From JAGOFO01 sp964522105 (lineage in GTDB: Bacteria; Myxococcota_A; UBA9042; DTJE01): a DNA stretch of 64,000 nt. Positions 41,108 through 49,757 of the stretch are shown here, in pieces (positions within the stretch are counted from its first letter, which is position 1; each line of letters opens with the position of its first letter). The notes under the pieces are model-generated. The model searched no databases. It was not told the DNA's origin and was given only the letters and a program-made list of their open reading frames with translations. Location: assembly GCA_964522105.1 (NCBI GenBank), contig CAZFVA010000004.1, positions 62,001 to 126,000 of the forward strand. The letters are read 5' to 3'. The position numbers and the translations under genes were made by a program.

Positions 41108-44100
41108 TTACTGAGGTCTCGGTTTGCCGTTGGAGATTCTGAGTTCGTATTCGGTCTTCGCACATGACGTCGCAGATCCGCTGGCGCGGTACACTTTGAT
41201 GAAGAATGTTTTTTCGTCATTGTTGCATTCGCGGATGTTGTACGGGTTTGTCGGGCCCTGACAAACTGAATTGCTGCCGCAGCATGCATTCTGGGAGGTG
41301 CCGGCGTCTGTTCCACATTCGCCCGGAGCGCAGCAGCGCCACATGTTGCCCTGTGCCTCACCAGCTATGTCGTTAATGCAGGAGCCCTGTCCAACCAGAT
41401 TGGCTTTATCAAAGACCGATACGTTGTATTCATATTCGGTGACTACGCCGCCACATGTGGCAGCGGTGTTGCACGTTCCCGGGTGAACTTCAATGGAAAG
41501 CGACTCGTCTGTCGGTGATTGCAGCCAGGCAATCAGTCTGAACTTGTCCGATCCCGGGTTTGCGAACGAGGCTCCGGTGTCGGTCGTGTCAGACGCTTTG
41601 ATCTTGTACCAGTCGAAATCGCTGTTCGGTACTATTTTGCCGGCCCTTACGATGGTTGGCGATGTTGATGCGTCTGACAGTGTTCCAAGGTCAATGGCTG
41701 ATGCGCAATCATTTGCTGTGTTGTCGAAACCGTCCTGAGCACATTCACAGCCGTTGCCCGAACTGCCGTCCACGTCAAACCAGCCGGCGTTGCAGCCCGA
41801 AACGGTGCAGACACCCTGGTAGCAGGTCATTGAAGAATGCAGCGTTTCGTTTGATGGACACAGCGCGTCCGGGTTTTCATCAGTGGCGCCCGAGCAGTTG
41901 TCATCAATGTTGTTGCAGGATTCGATTGCGCCTGGATTGATCTTGTCGTTTGAGTCCTTGCAGTCGCCGCCGATGGTCGCCGTATGTGTTGTATCGGGAC
42001 CGCACAGGCAGGCGTCTGTTCCGGGGGCTCCGTAGGTGTCGCTGTCGCCATCGAAGAAGTAACTGATGCAGCCATCAGCGTTCACAGTGTTCTGGACACC
42101 GTCACAGTTGTCATCCTTTCCGTTGTTGCAGATTTCAGTACGATTCGGGTGCACTGCAACATCGTCGTCGTCGCAGTCGTTCGTCTTGTCGGCCCGGTAG
42201 ACATCCATGGCCACGCACAGGCAGAGCGTGTCCAGCGTGCCGTACGTGTCATTATCCGCATCGTAGTAGAAGTTCTTGCAGCCGAGTGCCTGAATGTCGT
42301 TCTGCGACCCGGAGCAGTCATTATCTTTGTTGTCGTAGCAGATTTCTTTCTGGCCGGGGTTTATGCCGGGGTTGTTGTCGTCGCAGTCGCCTGTGAACTT
42401 GGCACGGTAGTCGGCAGAACCGGTGCAGAGGCATTTGAATGTCGAGGTTCCCCAGTTGTCAGTGTCGCCGTCGAAGTAGTAATTGGTGCAACTTACTGCA
42501 TTTTCATCGTTTTCAGAACCGTTGCAGTTGTCGTCGATCCCGTTGTTGCATACTTCCTGGACTCCGGGGCTTCGTGCCGGATTGCTGTCATCGCAGTCGC
42601 CGCCGCGAACGGCCTTGTACTTGCCTGATGCGGCGCACAGACAGCGGAAGTCAGCGCTGCCGTAAGTGTCATTGTCGTTGTCGTAATAGTACGTTGTGCA
42701 ACCAATGGCACCAAGTTCGTCAGTCTGACCGTTGCAGTTGTCGTCGATGCTGTTGCACTTTTCGGTCGCAAACTTGCTGATCAGCGGGTTGTAAGGTTCG
42801 CAGTCCGGAACGGCCGGGGTCGGGCAACCAAAGCCCGCCTGCGGGTCGTCGTCGCCATCGATGTCGCAGTCGCAGGCATCGCCGATGTGGTCGGTGTCCA
42901 GATCGTCCTGACCCACGTTGGCAATTAAAGCGCAGTTGTCAGGCGTTCCGACAACGATACACGGAGTTCCTTCCTGATTTTCCCCGACGTTAAGAATTCC
43001 GTCTGAGTCAGCATCACAGTCACATACGTCGCCAATGTTGTCGATGTCGGCGTCTTCCTGAAGAGAGTTCGGGTAGTACGGGCAGTTATCATCTTCATTT
43101 ACGATCCCGTCGCCGTCCCAGTCGTTGTCGCAGAGGATCGGATCCTGGTCAGGGTTCGGGGTGAACGGGCAGTTGTCTTCAGGAATTGCCAGCGGACAGA
43201 ACGGATTGTTATTCATGACCAGGTCGTCGTCGATGTCGCAGTCGCACGCATCGCCGTCGCCGTCATGGTCAATGTCCCGCTGGTTCAGGTTTGCCACCAG
43301 TACACAGTTGTCCGGGTTGGCAATGACCGTACATCCAGGATTGTTGTTAGCCACACCGTCCGAATCAGCGTCGCAGTCGCAGGCGTCGCCCTTGTTATTG
43401 GAGTTGGTGTCAATCTGGTCGACGTTCTGGACGTAAGCGCAGTTGTCATTAGTTACAACGGGACATCCCGGGTTGTTGTTGGCAACGTCGTCGTCGTCGA
43501 TGTCGCAGTCGCAGACGTTACCTGCCCCGTCGATATCCAGGTCAGCCTGATCGGTGTTGCTGATGGTCGGGCAGTTGTCTTCGTCAAGCGTACATTGTTC
43601 GCCGAGCATATTCAGATATGCAGGGTTATGCTTTCCGTCGTCATCCTTGTCGCAGTCGCAGGCGTCGCCGATTCTGTCCCCGTCAATATCACTCAGGCCA
43701 ACGTTTTTGACGAACTGGCAGTTGTCTGTTGTGTCGGGAATTCCATCGTTATCATCGTCTGTGTCACACGCGTCACCGGCAATATCGACGCCTTCTTCTT
43801 CGATCGCGTCATTGTTTTCCTGCAGCGGGTTCTTTTTGGACGGGCAGTTGTCGATGGCGTTCAAAATACCATCGCCATCAATGTCCGGGTCAATACAGTT
43901 GGCAAGGCCGTCTGTGTCATCATCCGGGAAATTGTTGTCGGTTGTGCCGTCGCAGTTCTGGTCAAAGCCGTCACAGATTTCGGGTGCCGCATATGTGCCG
44001 GTGCAGTTTGTATCGCTACCGTTGACGCAGATAGCCTTTCCGGGGCAGGTGCCGTAAAGATTGGTCAGGGGGCAGGCCTTTTCTGCAATCTTGTCATCGG

Positions 44101-44920
44101 TGGCGCCGTTGCAGTCGTCATCTTTCAGGTTGCACGTTTCAGCGACCGGTGTCTCGGCATCGCAGGCTGTGGCGCAACTGCGTGTGCCGAAACAGGTCCC
44201 GATATCGTTTTCGACAAAACAGTTTGTAATTGCGGTGGTGTCAGCGGCGAATGCTTCTGTGCAGGGACAGGCGCCACTGGTCGGCATGCACTGTTTGATG
44301 AAATCGCCGTTGAACGGGATGTCTTCGCACTGATAATCGTCCGGGCAGTCTGAGTCCCGTGTACATTCGGCGCCGCAGAAACTGCCTTCAGGACCGAATT
44401 CGACGCAAAGGAATATATCGGCATCGTCGCCACGTTCCGGTTTGCAATTTTCCCCTGTCTGACACGGTTTACACAGATCGGTGAACGGATAAACACAGCC
44501 ATAAAGCGCTTCAGCGCCAAGGTTGACCTTCTTGCACTGCCAGCCGGTCGGACATTCGTCTTCCAGGAGGCTGCAGAACCGTGAACAAACTTTACCGTCA
44601 GGTCCCGGGACGCAAAGGTTGGAATAGCAATCGTCAGCGGCTTCGCACGGACACATGTATCCGCCCGGGCATTCGGTGACGTCTTCGTCGATGATGTCGA
44701 CACCACGGTCGTCCGTTTCGGAATCGATGATATCCCTGTCTACGTCAAGGTCGCTGATGTCGCCGGTCGCGTCCATCGTATCTATTGCGACATCAGAAAT
44801 GATGTCAGTAACGTCTGGTGAAACATCCTCTGCGGGGTCCCCGGGGCCTCCGCAGGATATGACGGAAATCGCAGTCAGAAAAAGAACTGCGCAGACAACA
44901 GACCCATAACGACGATTCAT
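41108..44920 (-). CDS. Cys/Asp-rich surface lipoprotein with thrombospondin type-3 and MopE-type repeats
   Basis: A 1270-residue lipoprotein (Cys23 in AISVIS|CGG). Residues 30-80 are a Ser/Thr/Asp linker. Residues 84-330 hold EGF-like Cys modules (CPCEAADDCYSNLCVPG, CTRDSDCPDDYQCED) and two short DDDCNG motifs. About 333-710 consists of some ten thrombospondin type-3 calcium-binding repeats (DIDGDGILNAIDNCP and relatives). About 720-1050 has four full MopE-type repeats (YYxDxDxDxYG, CLC, GDCDD, ICNNxxDDNCNG). The C-terminal 220 residues resemble a beta-sandwich (DFDWYKIKAS) with Cys clusters. Such proteins are typical of Myxococcota-like surfaces and bind calcium, possibly copper. The lipase-like gene follows after 15 nt. 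Confidence 0.88.
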   Translation of the reverse strand: MNRRYGSVVCAVLFLTAISVISCGGPGDPAEDVSPDVTDIISDVAIDTMDATGDISDLDVDRDIIDSETDDRGVDIIDEDVTECPGGYMCPCEAADDCYSNLCVPGPDGKVCSRFCSLLEDECPTGWQCKKVNLGAEALYGCVYPFTDLCKPCQTGENCKPERGDDADIFLCVEFGPEGSFCGAECTRDSDCPDDYQCEDIPFNGDFIKQCMPTSGACPCTEAFAADTTAITNCFVENDIGTCFGTRSCATACDAETPVAETCNLKDDDCNGATDDKIAEKACPLTNLYGTCPGKAICVNGSDTNCTGTYAAPEICDGFDQNCDGTTDNNFPDDDTDGLANCIDPDIDGDGILNAIDNCPSKKNPLQENNDAIEEEGVDIAGDACDTDDDNDGIPDTTDNCQFVKNVGLSDIDGDRIGDACDCDKDDDGKHNPAYLNMLGEQCTLDEDNCPTISNTDQADLDIDGAGNVCDCDIDDDDVANNNPGCPVVTNDNCAYVQNVDQIDTNSNNKGDACDCDADSDGVANNNPGCTVIANPDNCVLVANLNQRDIDHDGDGDACDCDIDDDLVMNNNPFCPLAIPEDNCPFTPNPDQDPILCDNDWDGDGIVNEDDNCPYYPNSLQEDADIDNIGDVCDCDADSDGILNVGENQEGTPCIVVGTPDNCALIANVGQDDLDTDHIGDACDCDIDGDDDPQAGFGCPTPAVPDCEPYNPLISKFATEKCNSIDDNCNGQTDELGAIGCTTYYYDNDNDTYGSADFRCLCAASGKYKAVRGGDCDDSNPARSPGVQEVCNNGIDDNCNGSENDENAVSCTNYYFDGDTDNWGTSTFKCLCTGSADYRAKFTGDCDDNNPGINPGQKEICYDNKDNDCSGSQNDIQALGCKNFYYDADNDTYGTLDTLCLCVAMDVYRADKTNDCDDDDVAVHPNRTEICNNGKDDNCDGVQNTVNADGCISYFFDGDSDTYGAPGTDACLCGPDTTHTATIGGDCKDSNDKINPGAIESCNNIDDNCSGATDENPDALCPSNETLHSSMTCYQGVCTVSGCNAGWFDVDGSSGNGCECAQDGFDNTANDCASAIDLGTLSDASTSPTIVRAGKIVPNSDFDWYKIKASDTTDTGASFANPGSDKFRLIAWLQSPTDESLSIEVHPGTCNTAATCGGVVTEYEYNVSVFDKANLVGQGSCINDIAGEAQGNMWRCCAPGECGTDAGTSQNACCGSNSVCQGPTNPYNIRECNNDEKTFFIKVYRASGSATSCAKTEYELRISNGKPRPQ
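41850..42790 (-). repeat. Tandem MopE-type metal-binding repeats
   Basis: Four complete units of about 70 residues plus partial ones, each of the form YYxDxDxDxYG / CLC / GDCDDxNP / CNNxxDDNCNG. DNA-level repetition (gttgtcatc... / gtcgcagtc...) is obvious on the + strand. PF11617-like motifs are linked to a copper-binding protein, MopE, in Methylococcus, but metal binding here is untested. Confidence 0.8.
42790..43925 (-). repeat. Thrombospondin type-3 calcium-binding repeats
   Basis: About ten units of DxDxDGIxNxxDNCP / ACDCDxDxDG type, with Asp triads at the spacing of TSP3 calcium sites. They give a recurring gtcgtc/gtcgca pattern on the + strand. Confidence 0.8.
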
Positions 44921-45029
44921 CGGATGCCTCCATAATCCGGCAGTTAACCACTCGCACTTTCAGTCCGTGTCTGCCGGCACAAGAACCCAAAGTATATTAC
45001 AGGAAAAGCAGTATTGTTTTCAATGTAGA

Positions 45030-45743
45030 TCAGGTCAGATCGTGGTTTACGAGCGTTTGAAGAACCGCCATTGCAGCAGAATGCAGTTGAGACGTCCGAC
45101 CTTCAGTAATTTCAAGTGTTTCAGACACCTCACGAAAGTTCATTCCTTCCAGGTAGTGAAGCTTGATGACGTGCCTTTGTCGCGGGGTCAGGTCTGACAC
45201 TGCGGACAGCAGTAATGTTGTCGATTCGGTGTCCATGGTCTGTTCGTCAGGCGCAGCGGCCCGCGGGTCGGCGATCAGTGAACCAAATTCGGAGCCTTCG
45301 CCCCCATCCGCCGTGTTTAAGGGCTGGTTCAGGCTGACAATGACGTTCGGGGCCGACTGCAGAAGCATTTCCTGGTACGAGGCCATGCTGATTCCCAGGG
45401 CTGCCGAGACTTCTTCAGAGGTCGGTGTTCTTCCAAGGCGATTCGCCAGATCAAATATCTGCGAGCGTATTTCTTCCGTTCTTGTCCTGGCTGAGCGTGA
45501 CGTCTGGTCAAGTGCCCGGAGCTCGTCAAGGATTGAGCCACGAATTCTGATTTCCGCGTATTTGTCGAAAGGGATGCCGCGTGATTCATCGAACTGGCCT
45601 GCGGCGCTCAGAAGTCCGAGCATGCCTGCGCCAATCAGATCTTCGATGTCGATTCCAGAAGGCAACCGCGAGGCAATTCTTCCAGCCACCGCTCTGACCA
45701 GGTGAACATTTTCTTTAATCAGTCGGTCGGACATTTCCGCCAT
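45030..45743 (-). CDS. FliA/WhiG-type sigma-70 family factor
   Basis: An alternative sigma factor of group 3. The product of about 237 residues has region 2 (NVHLVRAVAGRIASRLPSGIDIEDLIGAGMLGLLSAAGQFD, then FDKYAEIRIRGSILDELRALD), the segment SARTRTEEIRSQIFDLANRLGRTPTSEEVSAALG (region 3), and region 4 (LTPRQRHVIKLHYLEGMNFREVSETLEITEGRTSQLHSAA). This is the FliA architecture, normally used for flagellar or sporulation genes; no flagellar gene is in the window. The start is uncertain: ATG 45743 or ATG 45734, as AAAAGG fits the second better; the frame is open further to 45830. Confidence 0.85.
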   Translation of the reverse strand: MAEMSDRLIKENVHLVRAVAGRIASRLPSGIDIEDLIGAGMLGLLSAAGQFDESRGIPFDKYAEIRIRGSILDELRALDQTSRSARTRTEEIRSQIFDLANRLGRTPTSEEVSAALGISMASYQEMLLQSAPNVIVSLNQPLNTADGGEGSEFGSLIADPRAAAPDEQTMDTESTTLLLSAVSDLTPRQRHVIKLHYLEGMNFREVSETLEITEGRTSQLHSAAMAVLQTLVNHDLT

Positions 45744-46029
45744 GCCTTTTCGGGTCCTGAATCGGGTTCTGTTCTGATAGTATTTGCCGCACCGCTCTTT
45801 GTCAAAGTAAGGCCCTGACGCCTTTGGCAATGTTGGTCGGGCGGGCCATCTATGTCTGCGATTCCGGCTGACATTTGTCTATATTTACTGTGGGCCGTTA
45901 CATGGTATCTTTGCCTTCGGAAACCTTGTGCTGACGGGTATTCCGGTTATATATTCTGTCAGTGTCTGTAATTTGCGGGTGGACTGCGTCAAGCGGTTCT
46001 TTCCAGGTGGCTTTTTCCAGAGGTGAATT

Positions 46030-47826
46030 ATGAGGTTCAGCAAGGAACGGGTAGATGCTTTTCCCGGTAAGGCTCTGGCTGTCGGCGTTGCGTTTGCGGC
46101 TGCCATGACGGCCCGTGGTGCCTTTGCGGCGACCGGTGGGACCGGCGCAGCAATAATCAATCTGGGGCTCGTGGACTGGTTGATAGTCGGGCTTTATTTC
46201 GTCGCGATTATCGGCATCGGCCTGTATCTGAAGAATTTCACGAAGACAGGCGAAGACTTTTTCATGGGCGGCCGCCGCAATTCGTCCTGGGTTGCCGGAC
46301 TTGCCTTCCTGTCTGCAAACCTGGGCGCGCTGGAGATTCTGGGCTGGACCGGCGGTACGATGAAGTACGGCATGTTCGTCGCCCATTTCTACTGGATGGG
46401 CGCGATTCCCGCGATGTTGTTCCTTGGTCTGTACATGATGCCGTTTTATTACAGTTCCAAGATTCATTCCGTGCCCGGCTATCTGAAACTGCGTTATGAC
46501 GAGAGAACAAGGTTGCTGAACGCAGTTTCGTTTGCCGTCATGACCCTTCTGATGTCCGGTATCAATCTTTATCTGATGGCCCTCGTTTTTAACGTTCTTC
46601 TTGGCTGGGACTGGCATGTGTCGATGTGGGTTTCCGCCCTCGCTATCGGGTGTTACATCACGCTCGGTGGTCTGATGAGCGCGATTTTCACCGAAATTGT
46701 TCAGTTCTTCCTGATCTGGGCAGGCCTTTTCCTGGTGACTATTCTGGGTGTGGTCGAGCTTGGTGGTGTCGACAAGGTTTTTGCCAATCTCCCGACCAAT
46801 ATGACTACGCTGTGGTCTACAACCGGGGCCGCATCTGCCAACGGCATGGGTGTCACCTGGCTTGGTCTGGTCATGGGGCTTGGCTTCGTGCTTTCCTTCG
46901 GATACTGGACGACCGACTTCCTGGTTGTTCAGAGGGCATTTTCATCGAAGGACCTGCGTTCGGCCCGCCTGACCCCGATAACGGCTTCGTTTTTCAAGAT
47001 GGCCCTGCCCTTCATCGTTGTTGGCGCCGGCCTTATCGCGTATCAGCTTACAAAGCGTGCCGACCTTAACTTCGCGTTGCTGCCGCATCCCGGGGACGGC
47101 GCTCCCTGGTACGATTCGGCGTTGCCGATGCTTATTGCGCGTTACTATCCGACCGGGCTTGTCGGTCTTGGAATCACCGCCCTTCTGGCAGGATTCATGG
47201 CCGGTCAGGCTGGAAACGTCAGTGCTTTCAATACTGTGTGGACCTATGACATTTACAAGGCTGTGATCAAGAAGGACGCGACAGACGCGCACCTGGTGTG
47301 GGTCGGTCGGGTCACGACGATAGTCGGCATACTTCTTTCAGTCGCAACGGCCTACGTCGCCATGCAGTTCAACACGATCATGGACTATATCCAGGCCATC
47401 TTCTCGTGGGTTAATGCCCCGTTGTTCGCGACGATGCTGCTTGGCATGTTCTGGAAGCGCACGACCAGCAAAGGCGCCTTCTGGGGCCTTATCTGCGGCA
47501 TGATTGTGTCATTCGGCATCTACATCGGATTCAAGTTCAACTTTGTCAGCCCGGCGATTTCGATGGTCCTGACCCTTGCTGAAAATCCAAGTGACATGAC
47601 CAGAAACCTGTGGCAGGCCGTCTGGGGCTGGATTGCCTGTTTCGGTGTCACTATCCTGATCAGCTTGTTCACTACGCCCAAGACAGATGCCGAGCTTGTC
47701 GGGCTTGTTAAAGGTCTGACCGTCGATGAAACCGGCACTGTCAAGGTTGCCTGGTACGGCAAGCCCGGGTTCTGGGCTGCCATTTCCTTTGTGGTTCTGG
47801 TTATTCTGAATGTGGTGTTCTGGTAA
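46030..47826 (+). CDS. Sodium/sugar symporter (SSS family, galactose/glucose type)
   Basis: A 598-residue transporter with about 14 hydrophobic helices. The N-terminal LVDWLIVGLYFVAIIGIGLYL and GEDFFMGGRRNSSWVAGLAFLSANLGALEILGWTG are typical of vSGLT-like carriers; the latter includes residues of the Na+ and sugar sites. SFGYWTTDFLVVQRAFSSKD and ALLAGFMAGQAGNVSAFNTVWTYDIY are the family's signature 2 segments. The linked galactokinase and nucleotidyltransferase support galactose as substrate. Unusually there is a hydrophobic stretch (GKALAVGVAFAAAMTARGAFAA) before the first core helix, like a signal peptide. AGAGGTGA precedes the ATG. Confidence 0.88.
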   Translation: MRFSKERVDAFPGKALAVGVAFAAAMTARGAFAATGGTGAAIINLGLVDWLIVGLYFVAIIGIGLYLKNFTKTGEDFFMGGRRNSSWVAGLAFLSANLGALEILGWTGGTMKYGMFVAHFYWMGAIPAMLFLGLYMMPFYYSSKIHSVPGYLKLRYDERTRLLNAVSFAVMTLLMSGINLYLMALVFNVLLGWDWHVSMWVSALAIGCYITLGGLMSAIFTEIVQFFLIWAGLFLVTILGVVELGGVDKVFANLPTNMTTLWSTTGAASANGMGVTWLGLVMGLGFVLSFGYWTTDFLVVQRAFSSKDLRSARLTPITASFFKMALPFIVVGAGLIAYQLTKRADLNFALLPHPGDGAPWYDSALPMLIARYYPTGLVGLGITALLAGFMAGQAGNVSAFNTVWTYDIYKAVIKKDATDAHLVWVGRVTTIVGILLSVATAYVAMQFNTIMDYIQAIFSWVNAPLFATMLLGMFWKRTTSKGAFWGLICGMIVSFGIYIGFKFNFVSPAISMVLTLAENPSDMTRNLWQAVWGWIACFGVTILISLFTTPKTDAELVGLVKGLTVDETGTVKVAWYGKPGFWAAISFVVLVILNVVFW

Positions 47827-47841
47827 TCGGGAGGAAAAGTG

Positions 47842-48060
47842 ATGAGTACGGACATTAACAATAAAGAGCCTCTGGCAATCTGGTTTTTTGTCGGCGTGAT
47901 TCTGTTCGTTTTCGGAATCCTTGTTATTGCAGGGCAGGCTGTTGATACAAGTCATCGCGTGCTTACAAACATGACCCCGGGCTACTGGTGGGGCGCAGCT
48001 ATGATGGTGGCCGGTGCGATCTTTACGGCTATCGGTGTTATTGCCCATCGCAGGCAGTAA
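47842..48060 (+). CDS. Small two-helix membrane protein beside the symporter
   Basis: A 72-residue protein with two hydrophobic helices (LAIWFFVGVILFVFGILVIAG and WWGAAMMVAGAIFTAIGVIAH) joined by a short polar loop, ending in HRRQ. The ATG at 47842 follows GGGAGG by 7 nt; the GTG 3 nt upstream is less well placed. Its start is 16 nt after the symporter stop, and the two are surely co-transcribed. It may be a small subunit or stabiliser of the symporter, but no family was recognised. Confidence 0.75.
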   Translation: MSTDINNKEPLAIWFFVGVILFVFGILVIAGQAVDTSHRVLTNMTPGYWWGAAMMVAGAIFTAIGVIAHRRQ

Positions 48061-48160
48061 TTTTCCGGTCGTGATCCGGTTGTCTGCTGCGTCGCGTCCG
48101 TGACATCATGCCTGTGGCGCTGTTTTGTGCGAATATCTGCATAGATTTAAGAGGTTATTG

Positions 48161-48559
48161 ATGAGAACCGTATCAACAAAGCGACCTTCTTTTCCAGAAC
48201 CTGGTTTTGATAAGGCGATCAGATGGCCGGCCGATGAGCGCTGGAACGTATTGTGTGGCGATTCGGGACATTGGCGATGTGGCGTGTTTTCCCCGCCCGA
48301 ATCGTCCCGTGACCAGGTTGGCGAGCTTGAAGTGCATGATTGTCCTGAACTTTTTCTGCTTGTTTCCGGGAATGTGACGCTTGTGCTTTCGGACGGCGCC
48401 GGTGGAACGCGCGACCTGCCGCTTGAGCCCGGGATGCCCGTTCTTGTCAAAGCTCCACACTCGGCCTACTGTCCTGATGGCCCGTTTTCCGGGACGTGTT
48501 TTGTTGTCGAGCGGGATGAGTTTGAGACTGAATACCGTTTGCCGTCAGAATGGCGCTGA
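48161..48559 (+). CDS. Cupin-domain protein
   Basis: A 132-residue single cupin barrel. The core reads VGELEVHDCPELFLLVSGNVTLVL, with the characteristic G(x)5HxE-like first motif altered to HDCPE, and the second half LEPGMPVLVKAPHSAYCPDG contains the PxxxxH of motif 2. The start is at 48161, with GAGG 6 nt upstream. Cupins in sugar clusters serve as isomerases, epimerases or sensors, so a role in sugar handling or regulation is possible but unproven. It lies between the symporter pair and galK. Confidence 0.75.
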   Translation: MRTVSTKRPSFPEPGFDKAIRWPADERWNVLCGDSGHWRCGVFSPPESSRDQVGELEVHDCPELFLLVSGNVTLVLSDGAGGTRDLPLEPGMPVLVKAPHSAYCPDGPFSGTCFVVERDEFETEYRLPSEWR

Positions 48560-48577
48560 GCTGCCGGGAGTTTGATG

Positions 48578-49741
48578 ATGAACGTTCTGCGCGAAAGAAT
48601 TGAAGCCGAGTTTCGCCGGGTTTTTAATCGCGTGCCTGAAGTCGTCGCAGATGCGGGCGGTCGCGTCAATATCATCGGCGAGCACACCGATTACCACGAC
48701 GGTTTCGTATTGCCTGCGGCCATTGACCTTCGCACGTGTGCGGTCGCCGCAGCGCGCGATGACGGCATCGTCAGGATTCATGCCGTTGATGTCGGCCAGA
48801 CAATTGAAGTTTGTTTTGCAGATGTCGCGCCTTTTGACAAAGTGGACTGGCGGTCATACGTCTGCGGCCCTTTCTGGGCCTGGCGTCAGTCTGGATATGG
48901 GTTTGCGGGCGCAGACATCGCGGTCGGCGGGGACGTGCCGCTTGGTGGCGGCCTTTCGTCATCGGCGGCAATAGAGGTCTCGCTTGTCGGCGTGGCGATG
49001 AGCCTTTCCGGCGTTGAGTTGCCCGGTTTTGAGGTCGCGAAGATCGCCCGCAAGGCCGAAAACGGTTTCTGTCATGTGCCGTGCGGGATTATGGACCAGA
49101 TGGCGAGCGCCTGCGGTCGGGCCGGGGGCGCCCTGCTTCTTGACTGTCGCAGCCTTGAAATCACGCCTGTTGATATATATCCGGGCTGGGTAATAGTGGT
49201 GGCAGATTCCGGTGTCAGGCATTCGCTGGCCGGTGGTGAATACGCGAAGCGTCAGAAGGAATGTGCGGAAGGTATGGACGCTGTTCGCAAGCAATATCCG
49301 GGCGTTGTGGCGGCCAGAGACGTGACGATGGACATGCTGGATTCGGTTCGCGGCAACATGCCGGACGTGTCATACCGCAGGCTTCGTCACGCAATTACGG
49401 AAAATATCAGGACTGTCACGGCGTCGGCCGCCCTTGCTTCCGGGGATGAAAAGGTGGTCGGGGAGTTGATGGCAGGGTCGCACACCAGTCTGGCGAAAGA
49501 TTACGAAGTTTCGTGCCGCGAGCTGGATCTGCTGGTGTCGATTGCCGGTGGAATTGAAGGTTGTGTCGGTTCCAGACTTACCGGTGCCGGGTTCGGCGGC
49601 AACACGGTTAATCTGGTGCGCGAGGCCGTTGCTGCTGATTTTTGCAGCGAATTGACCGCAAAATATCTGGCCGCGTCCGGGATCGAGTCTGTCGTTCGGG
49701 TAGTCAGGCCGGCCGGTGGTCTGAACGTCACCCGGCTGTGA
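48578..49741 (+). CDS. galK: Galactokinase
   Basis: GHMP-family kinase that makes galactose-1-phosphate from galactose and ATP. The 387 residues include GRVNIIGEHTDYHDG at 28-42 (sugar-binding motif 1), VPLGGGLSSSAAIEVS near 119-134 (phosphate loop) and LTGAGFGGNTVNLV near the end (motif 3). The catalytic Asp is expected in CGIMDQMAS. GGGAG lies 7 nt before the ATG at 48578, with another ATG at 48575. The next gene follows after 16 nt. No galT or galE is in the window. Confidence 0.92.
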   Translation: MNVLRERIEAEFRRVFNRVPEVVADAGGRVNIIGEHTDYHDGFVLPAAIDLRTCAVAAARDDGIVRIHAVDVGQTIEVCFADVAPFDKVDWRSYVCGPFWAWRQSGYGFAGADIAVGGDVPLGGGLSSSAAIEVSLVGVAMSLSGVELPGFEVAKIARKAENGFCHVPCGIMDQMASACGRAGGALLLDCRSLEITPVDIYPGWVIVVADSGVRHSLAGGEYAKRQKECAEGMDAVRKQYPGVVAARDVTMDMLDSVRGNMPDVSYRRLRHAITENIRTVTASAALASGDEKVVGELMAGSHTSLAKDYEVSCRELDLLVSIAGGIEGCVGSRLTGAGFGGNTVNLVREAVAADFCSELTAKYLAASGIESVVRVVRPAGGLNVTRL

Positions 49742-49757
49742 TTTGAGGCCAAATCTT

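Noticed and set aside
42082..43300. Repeated gtcgcagtc words that might be a DNA-level binding array
   Set aside because: They follow exactly the codon pattern of the encoded MopE/TSP3 repeats.
43265..44353. 362-codon plus-strand ORF, Val/Ile-rich
   Set aside because: Antisense shadow of the Asp-rich TSP3/EGF repeats: gac/gat codons read as gtc/atc on the other strand.
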